Assembly (NCBI GenBank): GCA_002698425.1
Contig: NZXU01000068.1
Location: 1 to 13,009 of the forward strand
Reading direction: 5' to 3'
Length of the DNA: 13,009 nucleotides
DNA from: Ahrensia sp.
GTDB taxonomy: Bacteria > Pseudomonadota > Alphaproteobacteria > Rhizobiales > Rhizobiaceae
The position numbers and the translations under genes are program-made. Under the pieces are notes generated by a model. The model did not search any database. It saw nothing but the letters and a program-made list of their open reading frames with translations, and was not told the origin of the DNA. Of this stretch, positions 1 through 12,185 are shown piece by piece (positions within the stretch are counted from its first letter, which is position 1; each line of letters begins with the position of its first letter).

Positions 1-5382
<5,382 letters not shown>

Positions 5383-5597
5383 TGCCGCTCCTTAATTCTG
5401 CCCTGCCACGGGCTGTCGAATGATGCTCCGCGCGCCGCGGAGCCCTGCCAGAAAGAGCGAAGACCCATGCGCCCGGCCTTCCAGCTCTTGAAACGGTAAA
5501 AACCCGTTTCCGGAAACCGCTCGCGGCGGCCTCGGGAAAAGGGTTCACGCAACAAACTTGCGGCAGGCGGAGCGTATCCGCCCGCCGCAGGCTTTAC
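5383..5597 (-). promoter_or_regulatory. rplL-rpoB leader with three hairpins (attenuator/processing region)
   Basis: In the transcribed direction the first structure is a 12-bp stem with one G-U pair and a 5-nt loop (5560-5588), nine nt after the rplL stop. It is followed by AAGTTTGTTG, a poor U-tract, which would suit partial termination. Next comes a perfect 7-bp stem GAAACGG/CCGTTTC with a 7-nt loop (5490-5510), overlapping the 12-bp palindrome GTTTCCGGAAAC (5506-5517). Then comes a perfect 8-bp stem GCTCCGCG/CGCGGAGC with a 3-nt loop (5425-5443). In E. coli the rplL-rpoB gap holds an attenuator and an RNase III site that lower rpoB expression relative to the ribosomal genes; the same role here is inferred from position and structure only. 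Confidence 0.55.
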
Positions 5598-5975
5598 TTA
5601 CTTCATCGACGCCTTGGCGCCGGCTTCGGTCAGCTTCTTGACGAGCTCTTCGGCTTCGCCCTTGGAGATAGCTTCCTTGACCGGCTTCGGAGCGCCCTCG
5701 ACCAGGTCCTTGGCTTCTTTCAGGCCAAGACCGGTGATCGTGCGGACTTCCTTGATGACGTTGATCTTCTGAGCGCCGGCGTCTTCGAGGATGACGTCGA
5801 ATTCGGTCTTTTCCTCTTCAGCGGCGGCAGCCGGAGCAGCGCCACCGGCAGCAGCAACGGCAACCGGAGCAGCGGCGGAAACGCCCCACTTCTCTTCCAG
5901 CATCTTCGACAGTTCTGCAGCTTCCAGAACGGTCAGGCTCGACAGGTCATCGACGATTTTCGCGAGATCAGCCAT
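5598..5975 (-). CDS. rplL: 50S ribosomal protein L7/L12
   Basis: 125-aa stalk protein that recruits translation GTPases to the ribosome as dimers bound to L10. The N-terminal dimerisation domain ([32 protein letters not shown]) is followed by an Ala/Pro-rich flexible hinge at about residues 34-52 and the globular C-terminal domain, with [20 protein letters not shown] and the conserved [12 protein letters not shown] helix that contacts EF-G and EF-Tu. The length matches the family. The start ATG at 5975 has AAGGAA (5984-5989) upstream. It follows rplJ by 59 bp in the usual order; L7/L12 is made in several-fold excess over L10, so independent, efficient initiation is expected. A stem-loop lies nine nt after its stop. 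Confidence 0.98.
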   Translation of the reverse strand: MADLAKIVDDLSSLTVLEAAELSKMLEEKWGVSAAAPVAVAAAGGAAPAAAAEEEKTEFDVILEDAGAQKINVIKEVRTITGLGLKEAKDLVEGAPKPVKEAISKGEAEELVKKLTEAGAKASMK

Positions 5976-6034
5976 TTTTAAGTTTCCTTCGTGATTTCAG
6001 GTTCGAACTAGTTTGGTTTGGTGGTGAAGACAGC

Positions 6035-6553
6035 CTATGCCGCCTCGTCCTTCTGGGCATATGCGTTGAAAACGCGGGCAAGGTTACCTGCCGGTGCGTT
6101 GACAACCTGAGCGATACGCGTAGCCGGCGTGGAGATCATGCCGACGATCTTGGCGCGCAGTTCATCCAGCGACGGCAGGTCGGCAAGCGCCTTCACACCG
6201 TTTGCATCCAGAACAGTTGCACCGAGCGCGCCGCCGAGCAGAACGAGCTTGTCGTTCGACTTGGCGAATTCCGCTGCGATTTTCGGAGCCGTGACAGGGT
6301 CGCTTGCATAAGCAATGACCGTCTGACCTGTGAACAGGTCGGACATGCCCTCGGATTCCGTGCCCTTGAGAGCGATTTTGGCAAGACGGTTCTTCGCGAC
6401 TTTCACGGTTCCGCCCGCATCGCGCATCTTGGAGCGAAGATCGCCCATCTGCGCAACGGTAAGACCCGTGTAGTGGGCCACGACGACCGAACCGGCTTCG
6501 TTGAAGACCGAGTTCAGCTCAGTGACGAATTCGCGTTTTTCCGCTCTATCCAC
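6035..6553 (-). CDS. rplJ: 50S ribosomal protein L10
   Basis: 172-aa L10, the base of the ribosomal stalk: its N-terminal domain binds 23S rRNA near L11 and its C-terminal helix carries the L7/L12 dimers. The N-terminal [17 protein letters not shown], the [16 protein letters not shown] segment and [12 protein letters not shown] are typical. The C-terminal segment from about residue 129 ([22 protein letters not shown]...) is the L12-binding helix region. The start is GTG at 6553, chosen because it gives the family N-terminus and has GGAGAG (6559-6564) five nt upstream; the ATG in that Shine-Dalgarno region is in another frame and meets a stop after six codons. The stop is TAG. The 339-bp leader in front is the expected site of L10-L12 autoregulation. 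Confidence 0.98.
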   Translation of the reverse strand: MDRAEKREFVTELNSVFNEAGSVVVAHYTGLTVAQMGDLRSKMRDAGGTVKVAKNRLAKIALKGTESEGMSDLFTGQTVIAYASDPVTAPKIAAEFAKSNDKLVLLGGALGATVLDANGVKALADLPSLDELRAKIVGMISTPATRIAQVVNAPAGNLARVFNAYAQKDEAA

Positions 6554-6853
6554 TGCGTCTCTCCATTATGCAGGCCGTACCGGAATACCGCCTGCGGTTG
6601 CCTTTGCCGCCAGGAGACCCTTGGGACCGCCCGACGACGTTCGAGGATCCTGCCCCCTTACGCCGGTCTTGCGATCGCGGCACAAGGCAATACGTCCGAA
6701 CCCTCAAATCCGCGGCCTTGCAGCCGAAAATCCCTTGGGCCCTTCGCGTCTCATGCAGGCTCGTGAAAATTAAGGCGAACCACCTGCAATCTCGGACAGG
6801 GACCGGGCTTTCGCCCGGCTTTCCGAACCGGCGGACCGGGTCGGAAACTTTAA
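6554..6853 (-). ncRNA. Putative L10 autoregulatory leader of rplJ
   Basis: There is no gene in this spacer, but the transcribed strand is structured. It shows a GAAA-capped 6-bp hairpin CCGGGC/GCCCGG (6803-6818). A 6-bp stem TGCAGG/CCTGCA (6783-6788 with 6754-6759) has GTG/CAC able to pair inside it across an asymmetric GAG-containing bulge, and TGAGACG follows directly. The octamer CCCAAGGG appears twice (6732-6739 and 6618-6625). A GCAGGC/GCCTGC hairpin (6570-6595) ends a few nt before the Shine-Dalgarno sequence. In other bacteria the L10-(L7/L12)4 complex binds an asymmetric bulged stem of this kind upstream of rplJ and represses translation. Assignment to that family is inferred from position and layout, without a covariance search. 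Confidence 0.55.
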
Positions 6854-6882
6854 CAGGATCAGAGGCTTGAGCTCTGATCCTG
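6854..6882 (-). terminator. Hairpin after rplA, probable partial terminator
   Basis: A perfect 11-bp inverted repeat (CAGGATCAGAG / CTCTGATCCTG) with a 7-nt loop begins ten nt after the rplA stop. On the transcribed strand it is followed by TTAAAGTTT, a broken U-tract. It would end or weaken the rplKA transcript before the rplJ leader, or protect its 3' end. The structure is certain; termination efficiency is not. Confidence 0.55.
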
Positions 6883-6892
6883 AGAATTCACA

Positions 6893-7594
<702 letters not shown>

Positions 7595-7598
7595 CGCC

Positions 7599-8027
7599 TC
7601 AGCCCTCCACTTCCAGGCCCATCGCGCGGGCGGAGCCTTCGATCATGCGCATTGCCGCATCGATGTCGGCAGCGTTCATGTCCTTCATCTTCATTTCGGC
7701 GATCTCGCGAACCTTGTCGCGGCCGATCTTGCCGCATACCGACTTGCCGGGCTCCTTGGAGCCGGACTTCAGCTTCGCGGCCTTCTTCAGAAGGTAGGAC
7801 GCCGGCGGCGTCTTCGTCTTGAAGGTGAACGACTTGTCCTGGTAATAGGTGATCGTCGTCGGGATCGGGGATCCCTTCTCGAGCTCCTGCGTGGCGGCGT
7901 TGAACGCCTTGCAGAATTCCATGATGTTGATGCCGCGCTGACCGAGCGCAGGACCGATCGGCGGCGACGGCGTCGCCGACCCTGCCGGGACCTGGAGCTT
8001 CAGCTGGCCTGCAATCTTCTTAGCCAT
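7599..8027 (-). CDS. rplK: 50S ribosomal protein L11
   Basis: 142-aa L11, the same length as the E. coli protein. It binds the GTPase-associated region of 23S rRNA and, in other bacteria, is needed for RelA-dependent stringent signalling. The N-terminal domain has the proline-containing [20 protein letters not shown] segment (about residues 22-41), whose prolines are the thiopeptide contact region in the family. The C-terminal rRNA-binding domain ends with the L11 signature region around [22 protein letters not shown] (from about residue 121). The start ATG at 8027 has only a weak GAGAG ribosome-binding sequence. It is separated from nusG by 119 bp of structured leader and coupled to rplA downstream. 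Confidence 0.98.
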   Translation of the reverse strand: MAKKIAGQLKLQVPAGSATPSPPIGPALGQRGINIMEFCKAFNAATQELEKGSPIPTTITYYQDKSFTFKTKTPPASYLLKKAAKLKSGSKEPGKSVCGKIGRDKVREIAEMKMKDMNAADIDAAMRMIEGSARAMGLEVEG

Positions 8028-8146
8028 TGTCTACTCTCTTGTTTCATCGTGCCGGCGAACCGGCGGTTCGAAGAGTTGGTGGTGCGATCCGACGCCCGGC
8101 TAAGACGCCTTTTCTCCCACCGCTCATGCGGCTTGCGCCGCGACGG
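8028..8146 (-). promoter_or_regulatory. rplK leader with hairpins and an L1-site-like motif
   Basis: Read in the transcribed direction, this 119-nt spacer has a 5-bp GCAA-tetraloop hairpin GCGGC/GCCGC (8128-8141), then GGTGGGAG (8114-8121), then a perfect 6-bp hairpin CGAACC/GGTTCG (8056-8070), and finally GATGAAAC (8041-8048) shortly before the rplK start. GGTGGGAG and a nearby TGAAA element are also hallmarks of the L1-binding arm of 23S rRNA, and in E. coli L1 represses rplKA through the rplK leader. A mimic here is plausible but unproven. I saw no strong promoter in the spacer. Confidence 0.4.
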
Positions 8147-8677
8147 TCAGCCCTTCTCGACCTGACCGAATTCCAGTTCGACCGGGGTCGCCCGGCCGAA
8201 AATCGAAACTTCCACCTTGAGGCGCGAACGCTCCTCGTCGACTTCCTGCACCGTGCCGTTGAACGATGCGAACGGACCGTCGGAGACGCGCACCTGTTCG
8301 CCGACCTCGAAGGAGACGGAGGGCTTCGGCCGCTCGACGCCTTCCTGGATCTGGCCGAGGATCTGCTCGGCTTCCTTGTCGGTGATCGGCATCGGCTTGT
8401 TGTCGGAGCCGAGGAAGCCGGTCACTTTCGGCGTGTTCTTGATCAGGTGGAACACGTCGTCGGTCAGGTTGGCGCGCACCATCACGTAGCCGGGAAAGAA
8501 CTTCCGCTCGGCGTCGACCTTGCGGCCACGGCGCACTTCGATGACCTTTTCCTTGGGAACGAGGATTTGCTCGAACTTGTCCCACAGGCCTTTCGCCTTG
8601 GCGGCTTCCTCAATGGAATCCGCGACCTTGTTCTCGAAGTTCGAGTAGGCGTGAACGATGTACCAGCGGGCAGGCAT
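8147..8677 (-). CDS. nusG: Transcription elongation/antitermination factor NusG
   Basis: 176 aa when started at the ATG at 8677, which gives the normal family N-terminus [18 protein letters not shown]; the reading frame stays open to 8779, but that extension overlaps secE and is not protein-like. The NGN domain (about residues 1-110) includes the [22 protein letters not shown] segment that binds the RNA polymerase clamp. The C-terminal KOW domain (about 123-176) begins [21 protein letters not shown], the surface that contacts Rho or ribosomal protein S10 in E. coli. The ribosome-binding site is weak. It lies 25 bp behind secE in the near-universal secE-nusG pair, so both are probably made from one transcript. 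Confidence 0.98.
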   Translation of the reverse strand: MPARWYIVHAYSNFENKVADSIEEAAKAKGLWDKFEQILVPKEKVIEVRRGRKVDAERKFFPGYVMVRANLTDDVFHLIKNTPKVTGFLGSDNKPMPITDKEAEQILGQIQEGVERPKPSVSFEVGEQVRVSDGPFASFNGTVQEVDEERSRLKVEVSIFGRATPVELEFGQVEKG

Positions 8678-8702
8678 ATACCGATTTATCCGTAAATTGT
8701 GA

Positions 8703-8909
8703 TTAGCGGCCCAGCCCGAAGACGAGGTCGAAACCCCATCCGTAAAGCTGGTCGACCGCGAAAAAGAAGATCGAGGCAAGGACGACCATCGACAGCACCA
8801 TGATCGTGGAGATCATGGTCTCGCGGCGCGAAGGCCACGTCACTTTTGCCGTTTCTGAGCGGACCTGCTGCAGAAAGGTGAAAGGGTTTGTCATTGCCAT
8901 GGCGTCCAT
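8703..8909 (-). CDS. secE: Preprotein translocase subunit SecE
   Basis: Small 68-aa SecE of the single-span type common outside enterobacteria. It clamps the two halves of SecY in the plasma-membrane protein channel. A short cytosolic amphipathic helix ([20 protein letters not shown], with the family's hallmark [10 protein letters not shown]) is followed by one membrane span at about residues 32-55. Three in-frame ATGs (8909, 8900 and 8894) are possible starts; none has a strong Shine-Dalgarno sequence, and the longest is given here. A short GTGCG/CGCAC stem (8916-8929) sits just upstream of the first ATG. It pairs with nusG downstream. In many rhizobia tRNA-Trp lies directly upstream, whereas here an antiporter gene intervenes. 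Confidence 0.93.
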   Translation of the reverse strand: MDAMAMTNPFTFLQQVRSETAKVTWPSRRETMISTIMVLSMVVLASIFFFAVDQLYGWGFDLVFGLGR

Positions 8910-9121
8910 TCCAATGTGCGGCTTCGCACCGTGCGGCGTTCATTCTTTCACGGCGACTGAACGAGAGGCCAAAAAAGGGCGCTCGAAGCGAGTCACGCTT
9001 CTTACACCGTCGTCAGCTTTCCGTGAATGCGCACCCGTCCGACCGGACAATACCAGCGCATTGCGCCACCTAAAGCCGATTCCCTGCAAAATCAAGAGGG
9101 TCCGATCAGAAAATCTGCCCT

Positions 9122-9153
9122 CCGGCAAGAATCGACGGGTCAGTTCCTGCCGG
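9122..9153 (-). terminator. Hairpin directly after the antiporter gene
   Basis: A 10-bp stem with one G-U pair in RNA (CCGGCAGGAA / TTCTTGCCGG, 12-nt loop) starts five nt after the antiporter stop. There is no U-run behind it, so it may only stabilise the 3' end or terminate weakly. The rest of the 8910-9157 spacer must carry any secE promoter. I see only weak candidates, such as TTGATT with TAGGTG 17 nt later, and a T6 run (8971-8976) behind a 4-bp stem, and I do not assign them. Confidence 0.35.
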
Positions 9154-9157
9154 GCTG

Positions 9158-10891
9158 TCAGCCGTCGGTCGCCTTCATGTATTCGCTGTCGCGCTCGAGT
9201 GCAAGGCGCGTGCGCACGCTGTCGCCGTCATATCCGAATTCTTCCAGCGCCCTGCCCGCCAGTTGCAGACCGGCCTCGACGGCCTCGGGGATGACGAAAT
9301 TCGCACCCGCCTGCATCAGTTCGCGCGCATGCGCCTTGTCGCGGGCCCGCGCGAAGATCGGCGTTCCGGGTGCGAGCTTGCGGAAGGCGCGCACCATGGC
9401 GCTGGCGCTTGCCCTGTTGTCGACGGTGACGACCAGCATGGCCGCGCCCTTTGCGCCGGCCAGTTCGAGGATCTCCGGCCGCGCCGCATCGCCGTAATAG
9501 ACCTTGCGTCCGTCGCGCCGCCGTTCTCCCACCAGCGAGGCATGGCTGTCGAGCGCCACGAGATCGACATCCTCCGTATCGAGGATGCGCGCGATGGCGT
9601 GGCCGACCCGGCCGAAGCCGGCGACGATGACATGGCCCTCCAGATCGGAGTAGTCCGAGACGGTCGGCGCGTCCGGCAAGGGCTTTGCGGCCCGTTCGGC
9701 GAGCTTCGCTCCGAACCGCCCGGTCAGCGGCGTCAGCACCATGGAGAGGCCGGCGATCGCCGCGATGATGACGCCATGCCCGGGCTCGACGACGCCGGTG
9801 GCCGTCGCGACACCGAGGACGACGAAGGCGAACTCGCCGGCAGGCGCCAGCAGCCCCGACGCCTCGACCGCCTTGGACAGATTGCCCGAGACCAGCCTGA
9901 TCGCCAGCGCCGCCGCCGCGCCCTTGACCGCGAGCAGCAGCACGATGCCCGCAATGACGATCGGCAGGTTGGCCACAATGATCGTCGGGTTCAGCCCCAT
10001 CCCGACCGTCATGAAGAACAGGCCGAGGAACAGCCCCTTGAACGGCTCCAGATCCACCTCGATCTGGTGCTTGAACTCCGTTTCCCCGACCAGAAGGCCG
10101 GCAAGGAACGCGCCGAGCGCCAGCGACAGCCCTGCCCCCGCCGTGATCGCCGCCGCGCCGAGCACGGTCAGCAGCGTCAGCGCCATCAGCAGGTCGCGTC
10201 CGCCGGCCGAGGCCGCGCCGTGGAAGATGCGCCTCAGCGCGAAGCGGCCGATCAGGTAGATCGACAGGATTGCGATCGTTCCCTGTACCAGCGCCCCGAC
10301 GATGACCGAGGTGATGCTGCCGTCATCGTCGCCGCCGGCAAAACCGACGAAAATGAGAATCGGCGCGACCAGCAGATCCTGGAACAGCAGGATGCCCAGC
10401 GTCGCGCGCCCGACCGGCGCGGCGATCTTGTGCTGGTCGATCAGCAATTGCGAGACGATCGCCGTCGACGACAGCGCCAGCGCGAGGCCGGCGGTGATCG
10501 CCCCTGCCCCGCCCGCTCCGGCGAACCAGGCCGCCAGCGTCAGGAACACCGCGCTCAGCCCGACCTGCAGGCTGCCCGCGCCGAAGACGAGATGGCGCAG
10601 CCCCCACAACTTCTCGAAGGAAAATTCCAGCCCGAGCATGAAAAGCAGAAACAGCACGCCGAGTTCGGCGAACTGTTCCGTCGCCTCCGGTTCGGTGATG
10701 GTGAAATGGCCGAGAAAGGGGTAGGCGCGTGCCAGTGCGCCGAGCCCGTGCGGCCCAAGCGCCGCGCCGGCGATCACGAAGCCGACGATGATCGGCAGAT
10801 GCAGACGGCGGAACAGCGGCACGATGATGCCGGCCGCAAAGAGAAAAACCAGCGCGTCCTCGAAGAATACCGCCCCGTTTCCGTGATCCAT
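9158..10891 (-). CDS. CPA2-family cation:proton antiporter (KefB/KefC type)
   Basis: 577-aa integral membrane antiporter with a cytosolic nucleotide-binding domain, of the family that exchanges K+ (or Na+) for H+. I start it at the ATG at 10891, which has GGGGAG five nt upstream; an in-frame ATG 16 codons earlier lacks this and adds a polar stretch. Residues 1-400 form a multi-span exchanger domain with LFLLFMLGLEFSFEKLW, SSTAIVSQ (141-148), LLFQDLLVAP (168-177) and the KefC-like regulatory loop HQIEVDLEPFKGLFLGLFF (275-293). Residues about 420-540 are an RCK/TrkA-N Rossmann domain with GFGRVG (425-430), the ribose-binding Asp448 and YYGDAARPEIL. No KefF/KefG-like ancillary oxidoreductase gene is adjacent, so glutathione-adduct gating is not established. 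It lies between tRNA-Trp and secE on the same strand. The family call is secure; the ion and subfamily are not. Confidence 0.93.
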   Translation of the reverse strand: MDHGNGAVFFEDALVFLFAAGIIVPLFRRLHLPIIVGFVIAGAALGPHGLGALARAYPFLGHFTITEPEATEQFAELGVLFLLFMLGLEFSFEKLWGLRHLVFGAGSLQVGLSAVFLTLAAWFAGAGGAGAITAGLALALSSTAIVSQLLIDQHKIAAPVGRATLGILLFQDLLVAPILIFVGFAGGDDDGSITSVIVGALVQGTIAILSIYLIGRFALRRIFHGAASAGGRDLLMALTLLTVLGAAAITAGAGLSLALGAFLAGLLVGETEFKHQIEVDLEPFKGLFLGLFFMTVGMGLNPTIIVANLPIVIAGIVLLLAVKGAAAALAIRLVSGNLSKAVEASGLLAPAGEFAFVVLGVATATGVVEPGHGVIIAAIAGLSMVLTPLTGRFGAKLAERAAKPLPDAPTVSDYSDLEGHVIVAGFGRVGHAIARILDTEDVDLVALDSHASLVGERRRDGRKVYYGDAARPEILELAGAKGAAMLVVTVDNRASASAMVRAFRKLAPGTPIFARARDKAHARELMQAGANFVIPEAVEAGLQLAGRALEEFGYDGDSVRTRLALERDSEYMKATDG

Positions 10892-10984
10892 CGCGCTCCC
10901 CTGCCGCCAATGCCGGGACAGCAGCAAGTCGCATGCCACATCCGCAATGCGCCGAATCGGGCCGCGATGCGCGAGGGCGACGGG

Positions 10985-11000
10985 AAAAATGCCGATTTTT
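10985..11000 (-). terminator. A/T hairpin behind tRNA-Trp (weak terminator candidate)
   Basis: AAAAAT and ATTTTT are separated by a 4-nt loop, 27 nt beyond the tRNA 3' end; in RNA the stem ends in a short U-run. The stem is only A-U pairs and so unstable. It could at most partly stop tRNA transcription before the antiporter gene that begins about 90 nt later. Confidence 0.25.
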
Positions 11001-11026
11001 TGGGCTAGTGGCGCGGCAGAAGGAAC

Positions 11027-11102
11027 TGGCAGGGGCAGCAGGATTTGAACCCGCGACCTACGGTTTTGGAGACCGTCGCTCTACCAACTGAGCTATACCC
11101 CT
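11027..11102 (-). tRNA. tRNA-Trp (anticodon CCA)
   Basis: A complete 76-nt cloverleaf: acceptor arms AGGGGTA/TGCCCCT with a genomically encoded GCCA 3' end, D-arm GCTC...GAGC containing AGTTGGTA, anticodon stem ACGGT/ACCGT with loop CTCCAAA (anticodon CCA at 11067-11069), and T-arm GCGGG/CCTGC with loop TTCAAAT. It decodes UGG. tRNA-Trp lies beside secE in many alphaproteobacteria; here the antiporter gene comes between the two. Confidence 0.97.
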
Positions 11103-11106
11103 AAGG

Positions 11107-11133
11107 CCGCCGCCCGGGTGACCGGGACGGCGG
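11107..11133 (-). terminator. GC-rich hairpin between the acetyltransferase and tRNA-Trp
   Basis: An 11-bp stem (CCGCCG+CCCGG against CCGGG+CGGCGG, one bulged base, 4-nt loop) ends four nt before the 5' end of tRNA-Trp. It has no U-tract. It may terminate or buffer transcription from the acetyltransferase gene, or form a 5'-leader structure of the tRNA precursor next to the RNase P cleavage site. Confidence 0.4.
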
Positions 11134-11138
11134 GTCTC

Positions 11139-11165
11139 ATATTACGCGTCGCGCGCCTTGTCCAG
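11139..11165 (-). promoter_or_regulatory. Candidate promoter for tRNA-Trp
   Basis: A good -10-like TAATAT (11139-11144) stands 36 nt upstream of the tRNA. CTGGAC (11160-11165), resembling the alphaproteobacterial -35 CTTGAC, is 15 nt further upstream, a slightly short spacer. Stable-RNA genes normally have their own promoter, which supports the call, but the match is imperfect. Confidence 0.35.
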
Positions 11166-11207
11166 CCATTCAGCGCCCTCGGGACAGGAATTCTCGCCTT
11201 GCCGCGA

Positions 11208-11855
11208 TCAGGCGGCCCGAAGCGCGGCAAGATCGCCGCCTTCGATAGCCGCGCGCGCCGCCTCGATCCGGCCGATCTCCCAGTCCCACCAGGCAATCTC
11301 GAGAAGCGCCTCCACGGTGCCGGCATCGAAGCGCATGCGCCGGATATCGGCCGGATTGCCCGCGACCACGGCAAAGGGCGGCACGTCGCGGCTGACGACC
11401 GCCTGCGCGCCGATGATCGCGCCGTCGCCGATCGTCACGCCCGGCAGCACCGTCGCGCCATAGCCGAGCCAGACATCGTTGCCGACCACCGTGTCGCCGT
11501 GGCCGGCGACCTCGTCGACATAGGCCCCCATCGTGTCCGGGTTGAACACCGCGAAGGGATAGGTCGAAAACCCTTTCATCGGATGGTTGGCCGAGGCTGT
11601 GATGAAGCGCACCCCGTGCGCGATCTGCACGAATCTCCCGATCACCAGCCTCTCGGGCGAACCGGGATAGATGTAAGGCGCGATCCGGGCGGCGTAATCC
11701 TCCACCGGCTCGAAATCGGAATAATAGCTGTAATCGCCGACCTCGATATTCGGGTGGTCGATGGCGCGGGCGAGATGCACCGTCGCAAGATGACGGTCGC
11801 CGGTCGGCAATGTGATGGGATGACGCGCGGCGGCGTCGAGAAACGGACGTGACAT
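11208..11855 (-). CDS. Xenobiotic acetyltransferase, hexapeptide-repeat (CatB/Vat-like)
   Basis: 215-aa left-handed beta-helix acyltransferase of the XAT class, which transfers acetyl from acetyl-CoA to hydroxyl groups of chloramphenicol, streptogramin A or other small molecules; members work as trimers. The family hallmarks are in order: VGDYSYYSDFE (39-49), YIYPGSPERLVIGRFVQIAHGV (61-82), the catalytic His91 in ANHPM, STYPFAVFN, then hexapeptide turns GNDVWLGYGATVLPGVTIGD, GAIIGAQAVVSRDVPPFAVVAGNPA and the C-terminal WWDWEIGRI (189-197). The start ATG at 11855 has only a weak ribosome-binding site. The length is normal and no key residue is missing. Chromosomal members in environmental proteobacteria often have no proven resistance role, so the substrate is unknown. 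It stands alone, with an intergenic repeat upstream and tRNA-Trp downstream. Confidence 0.88.
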   Translation of the reverse strand: MSRPFLDAAARHPITLPTGDRHLATVHLARAIDHPNIEVGDYSYYSDFEPVEDYAARIAPYIYPGSPERLVIGRFVQIAHGVRFITASANHPMKGFSTYPFAVFNPDTMGAYVDEVAGHGDTVVGNDVWLGYGATVLPGVTIGDGAIIGAQAVVSRDVPPFAVVAGNPADIRRMRFDAGTVEALLEIAWWDWEIGRIEAARAAIEGGDLAALRAA

Positions 11856-11979
11856 GGCTTCTGTTCTTTCGGTTTGAACTGCGTTGAGCGGATCAGAACA
11901 GAGCTTTGGTCACGTCACCCTCCATGGATTGGATAGCCGTAAATAGGCGCGCTGCCGCAGGGACGCAACCTGCGCGCAG
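11856..11979. other. Gene-free upstream region of the acetyltransferase
   Basis: This is the proximal part of a 330-bp gap (11856-12185). On the minus strand, GGAGG precedes a GTG-initiated six-codon frame ending at 11893, but nothing supports its being translated. No clear -35/-10 pair was recognised. The distal part of the gap holds the repeat listed separately, and 12127-12185 shows nothing recognisable. Confidence 0.4.
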
Positions 11980-12126
11980 CGTCATTCTCGGGTTCGCGTA
12001 GCGAGAACCGGGAATCCGGCAGCGATCAAGTCCTTGATCGCGAGAGACGGAATTCCCGTTTCCGCCAATGGATTGAACCCGCACGGCTCTGGATTCCGGG
12101 TTGCGCAATGCGCCCCCGGAATGACG
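11980..12126. repeat. Intergenic palindromic repeat element (~147 bp)
   Basis: The ends are inverted copies: CGTCATTC (11980-11987) and GAATGACG (12119-12126). Inside, AACCGGGAATCC on the left matches GGATTCCGGGTT on the right in inverse orientation with one difference. Near the middle is a perfect 9-bp inverted repeat GCGATCAAG/CTTGATCGC with a 2-nt spacer (12022-12041). Sequences beginning with GTCATTCTCGGG and containing TTCGCG...GCGA resemble the dispersed intergenic palindromes (RIME/MITE-like) common in rhizobial genomes. It codes for no plausible protein. Copy number cannot be seen in one window. Confidence 0.55.
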
Positions 12127-12185
12127 GGCACGAAGCCTGCCGCCAAATCATCATTTCCTAAGCCGGTCGAGTTACCCTTGGCTGT

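Noticed and set aside
6543..6566. Tiny ATG frame overlapping the rplJ Shine-Dalgarno sequence and GTG start
   Set aside because: Its ATG leads to only six codons before a stop, and it contains the Shine-Dalgarno sequence of rplJ itself. It is most simply a chance frame.
8678..8779. Upstream extension of the nusG frame to an ATG at 8779
   Set aside because: The extension overlaps secE and has no similarity to NusG N-termini. The ATG at 8677 gives the family start [13 protein letters not shown].
8971..9000. T6 run behind a short stem upstream of secE, as a terminator
   Set aside because: The stem is only four base pairs with a 3-nt loop, too weak to call. It would also stop transcription into secE-nusG without evident purpose.
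9263..11008. Long plus-strand frame opposite the antiporter gene (about 580 codons)
   Set aside because: Its composition is low-complexity Arg/Gln/Asp, with no recognisable domain. The opposite strand encodes a clear CPA2 antiporter, and the frame also runs into the region just before tRNA-Trp.
11893..11910. Six-codon GTG-initiated frame behind GGAGG upstream of the acetyltransferase, as a possible attenuating leader peptide
   Set aside because: It has no regulatory codon run (for example repeated codons) and no terminator/antiterminator pair between it and the gene. Evidence is too thin.
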